Source: a bacterium (GTDB taxonomy: Bacteria; Auribacterota; JABMQX01). From it: 64,000 nucleotides of DNA. Below are positions 35,398 to 43,804 of this stretch, piece by piece. Location: NCBI GenBank assembly GCA_030691545.1, contig JAUYEE010000143.1, positions 1 to 64,000 of the forward strand. Reading direction: 5' to 3'. A model generated the notes under the pieces. That model saw only the letters and a list, made by a program, of their open reading frames with translations. It was not told the origin of the DNA and searched no databases. Numbering within the stretch: position 1 is the first letter of the stretch; the number at the start of each line of letters is the position of its first letter. A program made the translations under genes and the position numbers.

Positions 35398-35897
35398 CAA
35401 TTCTCCTCGGTGGCGTTCAATCCGGTGATCCAGACGACAGCGGATGGGTCCCCGTAGGCGACAACGACGCTGACGGCGACCTCCGGGCTGTAGCTGGCCA
35501 CCGACTCCACCTGTGCCTGCCTTATTGCACCGGGCCTCGGTTCCGGGAGAAGAAACGATTTGATGAAAATGAATCCGACGAGAAAGACGATTGCCGCGGC
35601 GTAGGCGAATTTGGCGGCGGGCTTCCAGAGGAGTGTTGAAACGCTTTCCCAGAGGCTCGGCCGAGGCGCCGGGGTAGCGATTCCCTGGCGAACTTTTTCC
35701 CACAGCCCCGTCAGGTCATGGGACTTGGTTTCCTTGCGGATGGCTCCGGAGACGAGTTTGCCGACGTTTTCGAGTCGCCGGACCGCTGCGGCGCATTGCG
35801 GGCAAGAATCAACATGCCCGGCGATCTGCTTCGCCTGTCTCTCGCTCAACTCGCCATCCGCGAATCGCTGAAGTTGTCGTTCTTCTGGACACATCAT
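35397..35897 (-). CDS. zinc-finger anti-sigma factor
   Basis: 166 aa. Zinc motif H28-x3-C32-x2-C35 (GHVDSCPQC) of the zf-HC2 anti-sigma family, one membrane segment near 97-115 (FAYAAAIVFLVGFIFIK) and an exported C-terminal domain. It should hold the ECF sigma factor encoded just upstream, 21 bases away, at the membrane. Confidence 0.9.
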   Translation of the reverse strand: MMCPEERQLQRFADGELSERQAKQIAGHVDSCPQCAAAVRRLENVGKLVSGAIRKETKSHDLTGLWEKVRQGIATPAPRPSLWESVSTLLWKPAAKFAYAAAIVFLVGFIFIKSFLLPEPRPGAIRQAQVESVASYSPEVAVSVVVAYGDPSAVVWITGLNATEEN

Positions 35898-35918
35898 CAG
35901 TTCATCCTCCTCGCTTTC

Positions 35919-36491
35919 TCAGGAAAGAATCGGCGAGAGGGTCTCCTGGAGTTTCTTTCTGCCGTAGTGAAGACGGGACATGACCGTGCCGAGCGAGCAG
36001 TTCATCGCCTCGGCAATCTCCTTGTAGGAGAGATTCTCCAATTCCCGCAGGACTACGGCGGTTCTCTGGTCTTCGGGGAGCACTTCAATAGCCTTCAAGA
36101 TCGCTCCGTGAATTTCTTTTCGTTCGAGAATCTCGCTGGGGTCGTACTTCTTGTCCTCCCCCATTCTGGCTTCCAGGGTCGGCTCCTCTAAGATTTTCTC
36201 GTCGAAATCCACCTGCGTCACCTTTTTCCTGCGCCGCTGAAAGTCAATCGAGAGGTTCGCGGTAATCCGGTACAGCCAGGTGTAGAAACTCGACGCTCCC
36301 CGGAAGTTATTCAGCTTTCTAAATATCTTGATGAAAACCTCCTGCGTGATGTCGAGTGCATCCTGCTGGTTGTGCGCGATACCGAAGGCAATTGCATAAA
36401 CCTTCTGCTGGTACTTTTTGACCAACTCCTCGAAGGCCGATTCGTCGCCTTTCGCGGCGTTTTGAACAAGCTCGAAGTCTGAGATTTCCAT
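35919..36491 (-). CDS. ECF RNA polymerase sigma factor (RpoE-like)
   Basis: 190 aa from the ATG at 36491 (GGGAGA upstream; the frame is open further but homology begins here). Region 2: EELVKKYQQKVYAIAFGIAHNQQDALDITQEVFIKIFRKL; region 4: LPEDQRTAVVLRELENLSYKEIAEAMNCSLGTVMSRLHYGRKKL. It heads an operon with its anti-sigma factor and a membrane protein, the usual layout for autoregulated ECF systems. Confidence 0.95.
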   Translation of the reverse strand: MEISDFELVQNAAKGDESAFEELVKKYQQKVYAIAFGIAHNQQDALDITQEVFIKIFRKLNNFRGASSFYTWLYRITANLSIDFQRRRKKVTQVDFDEKILEEPTLEARMGEDKKYDPSEILERKEIHGAILKAIEVLPEDQRTAVVLRELENLSYKEIAEAMNCSLGTVMSRLHYGRKKLQETLSPILS

Positions 36492-36723
36492 TCTCCCATC
36501 TTCTTGCCTTCCGGTCGTTAAAGTTAGACGGCCTTTTGCCACAAATATTCAAACCTCCGCCCATGAGATGTAACCCTGCGGATGTTCGCAAAGGCGGTGG
36601 CCAAAGTCAGACTCCGGTTTTGCGCGTGGAGGAAGGAAGCCTGCACCGATGGAGAGAGATGGAAGAAGTGCAAGAGTTTTTGTCATCTTAGTGCTTCATT
36701 TCACAAATTCAGTGACGCATTGC

Positions 36724-36765
36724 GGATGAATCCACTGATCGAGAAGCCCGGCTGAAGCCGGCTCC
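36724..36765. repeat. dispersed 42-base REP-like repeat, copy 1
   Basis: Starts GGATGAATCC, then ATCGAGAAGCC and a GGCTGAAGCC core. The second copy is at 43279-43320, with a few substitutions that keep the palindrome (for example CGGCTGAAGCCG versus AGGCTGAAGCCT). Confidence 0.75.
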
Positions 36766-37562
36766 GACACCATAACCCGGAAAGGCGCCACCACCCGCTG
36801 AAGCAGGTGGCTACCCAGAATGTGCCGGCTGAAGCCCGGCACAGAGGGCCAGCGCAGCCCGCCTGATTCATCAGCGGCACTCTTTGTGTGTTCGTCACCC
36901 TGTTTATGAATACCTGAACTTAGCCAAGATTCTTGTCCGGTCGCTGGCGGTCTTCGGGTGAATTTATGGCGAAGCTCCAGCGCCGTTCGCTTGCCCATAG
37001 TAACATGGACAGACCGGCTATCCAATAGGGTCAGGGCGAGATAGAGTGCAGCGAGGCATAATAAAAAAGCGCAAGGGGCGAAAATCTGGGCCTTTGTGGG
37101 CCTTTTTTGATGAAGAAAATCGGGTGTAATGTACTGGCGGAGAGGCAGATGAGATGATGTTGGCTTGATCAGGAAAAGGCCCAGTTGAGGGGTAACCGCA
37201 GCTTGCCCGGCCGGGGAGGTCGCCCTGGCCGTGGTTGGCGAGGAGGGTCTGGACCTACTGGAAGGCCGCGTCTGGAGGCGCCGCCCATGGCGCGCTAACG
37301 GGCAGGCAGAGTTCGCTGAGAGAACGCGCCGAGGCAAAGCGGCTTGGCTTCCTTCGAGGGTTGCAGAAAAGGAGTGGCGGTACATGCGTCGTGAGTCCCT
37401 GTGAGAATGGCGATGCACTGCGTGCCCTTGAAGCCCGAAAGGGAGGATCGCCAAGTGTTGACAGGATTATAGAGGATAAATTGCCATTTGTCAAGACAGG
37501 AATCTGCCGCAGTGTATCCCCTCACTTACGGCGGCAGACGTGGCAAAAGAGAGACCAAGATT

Positions 37563-37615
37563 TGGACAGGATAACAGGATACACAGGATAATGCTGAAAA
37601 TCCTGTTCATCCTGT
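37563..37615. repeat. GACAGGAT/ATCCTGTC imperfect palindrome, second copy
   Basis: GGACAGGATAACAGGATACACAGGAT facing ATCCTGTTCATCCTGTC; same family as 22990-23066. It sits between the REP region and the end of the split restriction gene. Confidence 0.6.
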
Positions 37616-37703
37616 CTGGTGTTTCTCCGCGCTCTCTGCGTTCCTCGCGGTGAGTTCCTCGGTGACTGAGGCATTGCGTCGCAGTGAGCGTGGTGGGAGA
37701 GGA

Positions 37704-40340
37704 CTACCGGATTGGCCAGCCGCCGTGGGCTTCGATGACTTGGTCAATTTCGGACATGAGACGGATGGTTTCGCCGAGGGCGGAGATGATATGCTGGTAG
37801 TGCGTGAGGTCGTCGTAGGTGAGGACGCGTCCCTTGCGGTCTTTGAGCCATTTCTGGCAGACCTGGTAGCCGCCGATGTGGAATTGCCAGATTTCCGGCG
37901 GGACGTTCTCGAAGTACTGGCCCTTCTTCCCTTCTTTCGGCCTGTCCTTGCTGATATAAACCCTTCCGGCTCCCGCAGGTAAAGGCTTGCCAGTCCCCGG
38001 TTCCGGCTCGCCGGGTGCCAGGTAGAAGACGTTCTCAACCACGTCGTCTCCCTTGACGGGGAACCTTGTCAAGAGAGCCCCGAAAGGCGATGGGCCTTTG
38101 CGCTCTGCCCGGTTCCAAGATGCTGCGGGGTAGTCGCTCTCCATGAGGTGGAGGGCAACGAGGTCGGCGCCCCTGCGACAGAGTTCGCGGAAAAGCTCCA
38201 AGTTGCCGGTCAGCGGCACACGAGGGAAATCCCTTTTCAAGAACTCTTCGTATCGCTTCCGGTAGGTCGGGGAATGGAAGATGGCATAAATGTACTGGAA
38301 GATGTCTTCGGGGCCAAAGGTGCCAGAAGGCTGGCCTTCGGGTGCCGGGCTACGAGCCTGCTCCTCGTTGTCGGACTGCGGCGGGCGGGACGCCCCCCAT
38401 CCTGCCGCCGGGACGGCGGCGGTACACGCAGGATCTCCGGAGCCGGACCCGCGTGGCGACGCGGCCGTGCGCTCGGGGCCTGTGGAGCCGGACGGCCCCG
38501 GGCCGGGTGCACCCTGGGGGCCGGCGTTACTTTGGCAAGGGGGACTGGGGTCCGCGTCTGTGGTATGGCCTTGTTCTTGTACCGCCAGCGTCTCGCTGGC
38601 TGTCGTGGGGGCATCTTGCCCCCACACCCACACCCACTTCCAGTCCCGCAGTCGGGCTTTGCCTGGGTTTTCGGCAACGTATCCAAGAATCCTGTGAAAC
38701 TCGGCTTCATCCCGGATCAGGTGGTCGAAGTATTCCCGTTGCCAAAAGGCCCCCTCGCGACGAAGGGCCGAATTGGCTTGCTTCGCCGTGTACGATTTCC
38801 ACGCGTGGACGATGTCAGCGAGCGTGTGATTGACGAGGGGCTTGAATACCGCATGAACATGGTTGGGCATGACACACCAGGCAAAGAGGCGATATCGCTG
38901 ACCATCGAAGTGGCGCAGGGCCTGCGCAACGGTCGCGGCTATGTCCGGGTTTGAAAGATGGCAGGCTCCGGCACCGCTGTCCAAGGCGGATTCGATGCGC
39001 TCGCTGAAAAGCTCGGCAAGGCGTTTGCGCTCGTGGGGGGAAAGGTCGCGGCCTAACTTTTTTGCGGTGGCGAGGATGTCGTTGCGTTCGGATGTGTATG
39101 CGTCTAAGAGCGGGCGGGGCAAGGAATCGGCGAGGCGGAAGGTGACGAAATAGATGGCACCTTCGGCTTCCCAATGGGGGAGACGGCCGCGATCACGGAT
39201 GATGACTTCGCCGAAGCGGGGGCGGGACGCCCCCGAGACAGCCGCCGAGACGGCAGCGGTACATCCGGACTCCGGGGCAGAGAAGCCCCCCGAAGCAGCG
39301 CCAGAGGGCGGGGCGGCGGTGCAGCCGGAGTCCGGGGCAGAGAGGCCCCCGGAGACAGCCCCGCCTTGCGGGGCGGCGGTACAGCCGGCGTCCGGGGGAC
39401 GGGAGGCCCCGGAGACAGCGCCAGAGGGCGGAGAGGCGGTATATCCGGCGTCTGCTGGACTGCAGAATCCCAAGCCGGTGCCCTCTTGCGGGGTGGCGGC
39501 GCCCAGGGTTCCTGTGCCCTCCGTGATAAACTTCAGACCGAGGCGCCTCTCGATGTCGGCGACAAACTTTGGGTTAAGGTTGGGCCGGCGCCCGTCCTTC
39601 CCTGGCGGCCAATGGCGAGCCGCTGCCGCGAACATTCTCTCTCGTTTCTTCTCCGCAACAGGGTATAGGTAAGCAGGGAAAACGAACCCGTTGTTCGAGG
39701 TTTTCGGCGACATACAGATCACTTCCACGATCGTGCGTGCGGCCTGGCAGTGTGCAAAGGTCTCGCCTTTGGTCATGCGCGAGGTAATCAGGGCGAGGTT
39801 CTCCGCGTTGCGCATGTGCTCCATGACGTCAGGGCGGGGCATGCAAATGAACCCGCGGGTCTTGCCTGTGTAGTAGGTGAAGCGGACATCGAAGGGGCGG
39901 TAAAGGATCGGGACGATTTTGTCTTTGCCGGGACCAGTGGACCGGACGTCGGCCTGAGCGAGTTCGACTTTCCAGTCCCGGACGTCTTTGCCGAGCTCGT
40001 ACTTGGCCCTTGCGTCTTCGGGTTCCAGACTTGCGAAATCGCTGACGGTCTTCCAGACATCTTCGCTGGTCCAATGAATTGTGAGGCTGTCGCGTGCTGT
40101 GACGATGCCGACTGAATTGATAGGGAAAATGTCGTTGACGGCCCAGCCGGTTTCATACTCTGACGCGAGATCGAGGTCCCTCGGCACAAAGAGGGACAAA
40201 GGGGACTGTGGCGTGAGATCAGCCCATCGTGTGGTGGCGATGTCGGTCTCGAGGAGTTGGGCGTACTTCTTGTCCCGCTTGCCCCAGAGTTCGGAATGGA
40301 AGACTTTTGCACTCATTGGAACGACCCGGACCTTTCGCAC
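37704..40340 (-). CDS. C-terminal half of a split restriction-modification enzyme with an in-frame RAYT transposase inside
   Basis: 878 aa. Residues 1-280 and 672-878 are specificity-domain sequence of an N6-methyltransferase/nuclease fusion: VFHSELWGKRDKKYAQL, YRPFDVRFTYYTGKTRGFI, FGPEDIFQYIYAIFHSPTYRKRYEEFLK, IWQFHIGGYQVCQKWLKDRKGR. Between them lie about 391 residues that do not belong: translated REP repeats (SGASRPPDAGCTAAP and similar), a complete Y1/RAYT transposase (residues about 375-575, HUH motif MPNHVHAV at 491-498, catalytic tyrosine in YVAENP near 554) and more Pro/Gly/Ala repeats. No stop or frameshift interrupts it. The GTG at 40340 is a possible start, as is an ATG at residue 9. 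The matching N-terminal half is at 40906-42900. Whether a fusion is made, spliced or degraded is unknown. Confidence 0.85.
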   Translation of the reverse strand: MRKVRVVPMSAKVFHSELWGKRDKKYAQLLETDIATTRWADLTPQSPLSLFVPRDLDLASEYETGWAVNDIFPINSVGIVTARDSLTIHWTSEDVWKTVSDFASLEPEDARAKYELGKDVRDWKVELAQADVRSTGPGKDKIVPILYRPFDVRFTYYTGKTRGFICMPRPDVMEHMRNAENLALITSRMTKGETFAHCQAARTIVEVICMSPKTSNNGFVFPAYLYPVAEKKRERMFAAAARHWPPGKDGRRPNLNPKFVADIERRLGLKFITEGTGTLGAATPQEGTGLGFCSPADAGYTASPPSGAVSGASRPPDAGCTAAPQGGAVSGGLSAPDSGCTAAPPSGAASGGFSAPESGCTAAVSAAVSGASRPRFGEVIIRDRGRLPHWEAEGAIYFVTFRLADSLPRPLLDAYTSERNDILATAKKLGRDLSPHERKRLAELFSERIESALDSGAGACHLSNPDIAATVAQALRHFDGQRYRLFAWCVMPNHVHAVFKPLVNHTLADIVHAWKSYTAKQANSALRREGAFWQREYFDHLIRDEAEFHRILGYVAENPGKARLRDWKWVWVWGQDAPTTASETLAVQEQGHTTDADPSPPCQSNAGPQGAPGPGPSGSTGPERTAASPRGSGSGDPACTAAVPAAGWGASRPPQSDNEEQARSPAPEGQPSGTFGPEDIFQYIYAIFHSPTYRKRYEEFLKRDFPRVPLTGNLELFRELCRRGADLVALHLMESDYPAASWNRAERKGPSPFGALLTRFPVKGDDVVENVFYLAPGEPEPGTGKPLPAGAGRVYISKDRPKEGKKGQYFENVPPEIWQFHIGGYQVCQKWLKDRKGRVLTYDDLTHYQHIISALGETIRLMSEIDQVIEAHGGWPIR
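38328..39500 (-). mobile_element. RAYT/REP insertion inside the restriction gene
   Basis: About 1173 bases (391 codons). Order on the minus strand: REP array (39480-39220), RAYT gene (about 39218-38616), REP array (38560-38380). The repeat unit is GC-rich and contains a GCCGCCGAGACGGCAGCGGTAC-like palindrome (broken into parts here), as in the array at 40430-40905. The insertion lies between the FITEG and GTFGPEDIF segments of the host, in what should be a loop of the specificity domain. Edges are estimated from where host similarity stops. Confidence 0.78.
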
Positions 40341-40429
40341 GATAAGGACGTACGCGCGTCCCGCGTTTCACTCCTGCCGTAGCTCTGTATTATAGCATGT
40401 ACCGCTGGCGTCCCGCAGGCTGTATGTCC

Positions 40430-40905
40430 CGTGTACCGCCAGCGTCCCGCTGGCTGTCCCGGGGGCATCTTGCCCCCGGATTATACCCCTGAGCGTTGGG
40501 CAGCGCACCAGGGGCGCTTGTCATGTGAGGGCGAGACGCCCTCACGACAGCCGCCAAGATGGCGGCGGTACTATGGTGTGCCGCGGGCATCTTGCCCCCG
40601 GATTATACCCCCAAGCGTTGGGCAAGCGCACCAGGGGCGCTTGTCATGTGAGGGCGAGACGCCCACACGACAGCCGCCAAGATGGCAGCGGTACTCTGGT
40701 GTGCCGCGGGCATCCTGCCCCCGGATTATACCCCTGAGCGTTGGGCAGCGCACCAGGGGCGCTTGTCATGTGAGGGCGAGACGCCCTCACGACAGCCGCC
40801 GAGACGGCAGCGGTACAATCGCCCCGGGGCCTGCTTCCTCACGAGGAGCCTCTCAGGCGCAGCCGCCAAGATGGCGGCGGTACAATCCTCGCCGAGATGG
40901 CGGCG
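40430..40905. repeat. tandem REP array splitting the restriction gene
   Basis: Three units of about 121 bases, starting GGGCATCTTGCCCCCGG near 40465, 40586 and 40708, each including a GAGGGCGAGACGCCCTC-like palindrome and a CAGCCGCCAAGATGGCGGCGG palindrome (in shorter form); further partial units run to 40905. The array begins directly after the last host codons of the N-terminal half (VKLPR, stop at 40906). Confidence 0.85.
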
Positions 40906-42900
40906 TTACCGTGGCAATTTCACCATAAGGGCAATAGCAACGCCCTGCTGGATGTCGAAAACGTTTTCGTCTTTTGAACCGTCGGGGCAGACTTCCTTTT
41001 TCTTCGCGTTGCCGTGTAAATCCAGGACGTATATCTCATCGAAGGTCTTCATGAGTTGCTGGCGCATGCCTCGGAACGTCGGATTATCGAGATAACCGTG
41101 ATTGGTGATGAAAGCCAGAATGCCTGCGCCGGTCCGCTCGATTCGCCACTGGCCGAACCGGATGAATTTGACGTAGTCGTCCTGAAGCCACTTTGGATTT
41201 CGCTCGCCGAGCGGGTTGCCGTCAACGTAGTAATAGCCCTGAAGAAGCTGCCCAATGAAAGTCCTGACCTTCTTCCCCCTCTCGTCAATCTCCCAACTCC
41301 GATTCGCGGAATGGCCGGCATAAGGCGGATTGCCGAGGACGACCATGATGGGGATGTCTCGCTTGATTCGCGCCGCCTCCTCGGATTCTTGGGTGATGAA
41401 ACGCGCAAAGAGCATCTCAGACTTTCGGGCGGCTTGCTCGAGGGTGTTGGTGAGATAAATGCCGAGGCGCTCGGCGCCCTCGAAATCGTATGCCCATTGG
41501 TCACGAAGCGCGTCCGAGGGAAGGTCGTGTCCAGCAAGTTGCATTCCCAATTTGAAATGCGCTACAGCATACGGGGCCATCAGAAGCTCGAACCCGAAGA
41601 GCCGGGGCAGGAGGTGCTCGCGGACGTAGCTCGACCATTCTCCGCCCCTCCCTTCCGCCATAAACTTGGCGCGGATAAGGTCCACGATGGCGTAGAGAAA
41701 TGTGCCCGTGCCACAGGCTGGGTCGAGGATGAGCACGCGTGGAAATTTCTCCTTCACCTTGTTCCCGTCGGCGTCGGTTCGGTCCCGTTCGATGAGGCTC
41801 GTGTCTGCAAGCCCGTCGGGGCAATTGAATCGAGTCCTGAGAAGGTAATCCACGGACCGGACGATGTAAGAGACGACAGGCTCAGGGGTGTAATAAACGC
41901 CGCGCCTCTTGCGCTCGGTTGGATTGTAGGCGGTCAGGAAAGTCTCGTAGAAATGAAGGACGGGGTCCTGCTTCTTTTCGCGTTTGCCGAAGTTGGTCAG
42001 GACTTTGTCCATCTCCGCATAGCCGAGGAGTTGCCTGAGGTCGTTTACATGTCCCTCGTAAGGTTCTTCGTCCATTTCGGGACCGGCAATCATGGAGAAG
42101 AGCTTGCGGAGAAACGGATTCGTTTTCGGAATGAGATGAGCGGCTTTGTCACGGGTGAATTGACCCGGCCTGATGCTTGGGTCGGTGCATCGAGCGGCAA
42201 AGAGGCCGTAGGCAAGGGTTTGGGCGAACATGTCGGCGAAGGCCGAGGTTTCTAACTCCGGAATGAGGGTTTCCTCGAAGGCTTTGTGCAGGTCTGTCAG
42301 GATGGGTGACGCATTGCCGGTATTGAACGCCTCGACGATGATGTCGCGGATAAGGTGGGCGAGGTTTGCCATGTGAAGGGCGAGGTCCTTGGGATCAGCG
42401 ATGGGCTCGGGTTCCTGGAGAATAAAGGACTCGAGAAGCCGGGACACTTCTTCAGCGCCTTCGGCAACTGGTTTGAGCTTGTTGCTGGATGGAATTGTCG
42501 CGAGGCGGGCTTCAAGCCTTTTTTTGCTTCGAACGTACCAGCGGAATTCGAGGTAATTCGTGAGGATGAGGTTCGGCAGGGCGTTGCGATAGCGCGCGAG
42601 TTGCTTGCCGTTGTTCGTCTGAGGGTTCTTCCTGTTGCTGTCGGACTCGATGGCGCCGAGATCCTTGTCAAGGTCTTTCGCTTCGACGTGCCCAATCGTA
42701 AGCAAACCGAAGCGGCCGTGTCCTTTAACCTCAAAATCGGGGGCGCCGCAGGCGACGCGTTTCGGCTCGTTGATGGCGGTAATTTGTTTGCCGAGAGACT
42801 CGATGAGGGTTTTGAGAGCGGGACGGTAGGTATGCTCGGTGGCCTCGCCCGTGGCGAAGTGCTTCTGGATTTCCTTGAGATAAGTTTCGAGTGGATTCAT
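40906..42900 (-). CDS. N-terminal half of the split restriction-modification enzyme (nuclease + N6-adenine methyltransferase)
   Basis: 664 aa. Nuclease region: ACGAPDFEVKGHGRFGLLTIGHVEAKDL gives the PD-x(n)-ExK pattern. Methyltransferase: RGVYYTPEPVVSYIVRSVDYLL, ILDPACGTGTFLYAIVDLI and catalytic LGNPPYAGHS. It ends VFDIQQGVAIALMVKLPR, the point in the intact family where the chain would continue into target recognition; the last four residues (LPR plus stop) come from the repeat. The C-terminal half is encoded by 37704-40340. Alone, this half lacks the specificity domain, so the system is probably dead unless the halves act in trans. Confidence 0.88.
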   Translation of the reverse strand: MNPLETYLKEIQKHFATGEATEHTYRPALKTLIESLGKQITAINEPKRVACGAPDFEVKGHGRFGLLTIGHVEAKDLDKDLGAIESDSNRKNPQTNNGKQLARYRNALPNLILTNYLEFRWYVRSKKRLEARLATIPSSNKLKPVAEGAEEVSRLLESFILQEPEPIADPKDLALHMANLAHLIRDIIVEAFNTGNASPILTDLHKAFEETLIPELETSAFADMFAQTLAYGLFAARCTDPSIRPGQFTRDKAAHLIPKTNPFLRKLFSMIAGPEMDEEPYEGHVNDLRQLLGYAEMDKVLTNFGKREKKQDPVLHFYETFLTAYNPTERKRRGVYYTPEPVVSYIVRSVDYLLRTRFNCPDGLADTSLIERDRTDADGNKVKEKFPRVLILDPACGTGTFLYAIVDLIRAKFMAEGRGGEWSSYVREHLLPRLFGFELLMAPYAVAHFKLGMQLAGHDLPSDALRDQWAYDFEGAERLGIYLTNTLEQAARKSEMLFARFITQESEEAARIKRDIPIMVVLGNPPYAGHSANRSWEIDERGKKVRTFIGQLLQGYYYVDGNPLGERNPKWLQDDYVKFIRFGQWRIERTGAGILAFITNHGYLDNPTFRGMRQQLMKTFDEIYVLDLHGNAKKKEVCPDGSKDENVFDIQQGVAIALMVKLPR

Positions 42901-42909
42901 GGTCGCGCC

Positions 42910-43119
42910 TCACGAGAAACTCGGCGGCAAGCTGCAGGGAGATTCCCCGTTGGCCTTTCGTTCAAAATGTTGTCGGCAGAGGTCAAGGATTTTCTGGACC
43001 AACTCGGGGTCATCGGAGATGCAATACTCTTTCCCGGCGATGTAGAGGTAGATTTTCCCGTCGTCCCATCCTACGAGCATGGGCCGTGGGTCCGGTCTGG
43101 GCGTCGGGTCTGAAGTCAT
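42910..43119 (-). CDS. small protein upstream of the split restriction enzyme
   Basis: 69 aa, stop nine bases before the start of the 664-aa gene on the same strand, so likely co-transcribed. Core PMLVGWDDGKIYLYIAGKEYCISDDPELVQKILDLCRQHF, hydrophilic, no signal peptide. Unknown family; possibly an accessory or regulatory protein of the restriction locus, by position only. Confidence 0.6.
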   Translation of the reverse strand: MTSDPTPRPDPRPMLVGWDDGKIYLYIAGKEYCISDDPELVQKILDLCRQHFERKANGESPCSLPPSFS

Positions 43120-43278
43120 CAGGGAAGCTCCTTGCGTGATTGCCGGGTTAGGACGCCCTTATTAAGGTCTCGCGTCATGGACCCGGGCTGGCACGCTCTG
43201 TGCGCGAGGATACCTACGGAGGAGTGCCAGAGTCAAGGCGATAGTGAGGCAGGGTGCGGCTACGTATGAGGGGGGGTA

Positions 43279-43400
43279 TGGATGAATCCCCTCATCGAGA
43301 AGCCAGGCTGAAGCCTGCTCAGGCAGAGACTAGCGGCGTGACAATGCCACGGACTAAAGCCCGTGGCTAACGCGAGAGGGGCGCCGGCTAAAGCCCGGCG
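43279..43400. repeat. REP-like palindromes, including copy 2 of the dispersed 42-base repeat
   Basis: 43279-43320 matches 36724-36765. Further hairpins: GCCACGG (43346) to CCGTGGC (43367) around ACTAAAGC, and CGCCGGCTAAAGCCCGGCG at 43382-43400. The 685-base spacer 43120-43804 has no gene I can support. Confidence 0.75.
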
Positions 43401-43804
43401 GGGGGGATTCGGCCTGAAGCCCTGGAGGCGGCATCTCGCCTTTGGCGGGACCCGTGAGCGTACCGCGGGCACCCGTTACGGGCGTGCATCCCTTTAACAT
43501 GGGCAAGATGCCCATGCCACCTCAGGGAACCATGGAGAAGGCAAGAGATGAGCCTGGGCGTGCCCAGACGAAGCACTCAAACGGAGCCGCACCCGTGAGG
43601 CAGGGAAGCGGGTTGAGTTTCTCTTGCCATGCGGAGGAATATATGTTCTTATTGCAGGCAGAGACGCGGAAAATGACGCGGAGCAAGGTCAACGCTCGTT
43701 CTCGCCCCCCGCATGAGGCTCAAACGGATAGCGCGTCTCGCTCGTGGGTTTGTGCGGTGGGTGTCACGGTGATAAAAGGAAGAATCAAAGCAGGTCATGG
43801 AACG

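Larger units (their letters stand above)
36492..37703. other. 1.2-kb region without a supported gene
   Basis: No reading frame in it looks coding. It holds REP-like palindromes (GCCCGGCTGAAGCCGGCTC near 36747-36765; ACCCGCTGAAGCAGGTGGC near 36794; GCCGGCTGAAGCCCGGC near 36826), a GGGCCTTTGTGGGCCTTTTTT stretch near 37092 and, at the end, a GACAGGAT-type repeat. I looked for RNase P, 4.5S and tRNA signatures and found none. Confidence 0.5.

Noticed and set aside
34780..35457. 225-codon plus-strand frame over the anti-sigma operon
   Set aside because: Antisense of two well-supported minus-strand genes, with Gly/Asp/Arg-rich shadow composition.
36600..36660. 4.5S (SRP) RNA motif GGAAGGAAGC
   Set aside because: Only the purine stretch matches; no hairpin with the conserved tetraloop around it.
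37060..37110. Intrinsic terminator at GGGCCTTTGTGGGCCTTTTTT
   Set aside because: The stem would be only four base pairs, and no gene ends nearby.
40465..40818. CRISPR-like array (regular repeats)
   Set aside because: The units are about 121 bases and directly adjacent, with no unique spacers of constant length, and their parts are REP palindromes. No cas genes in the window.
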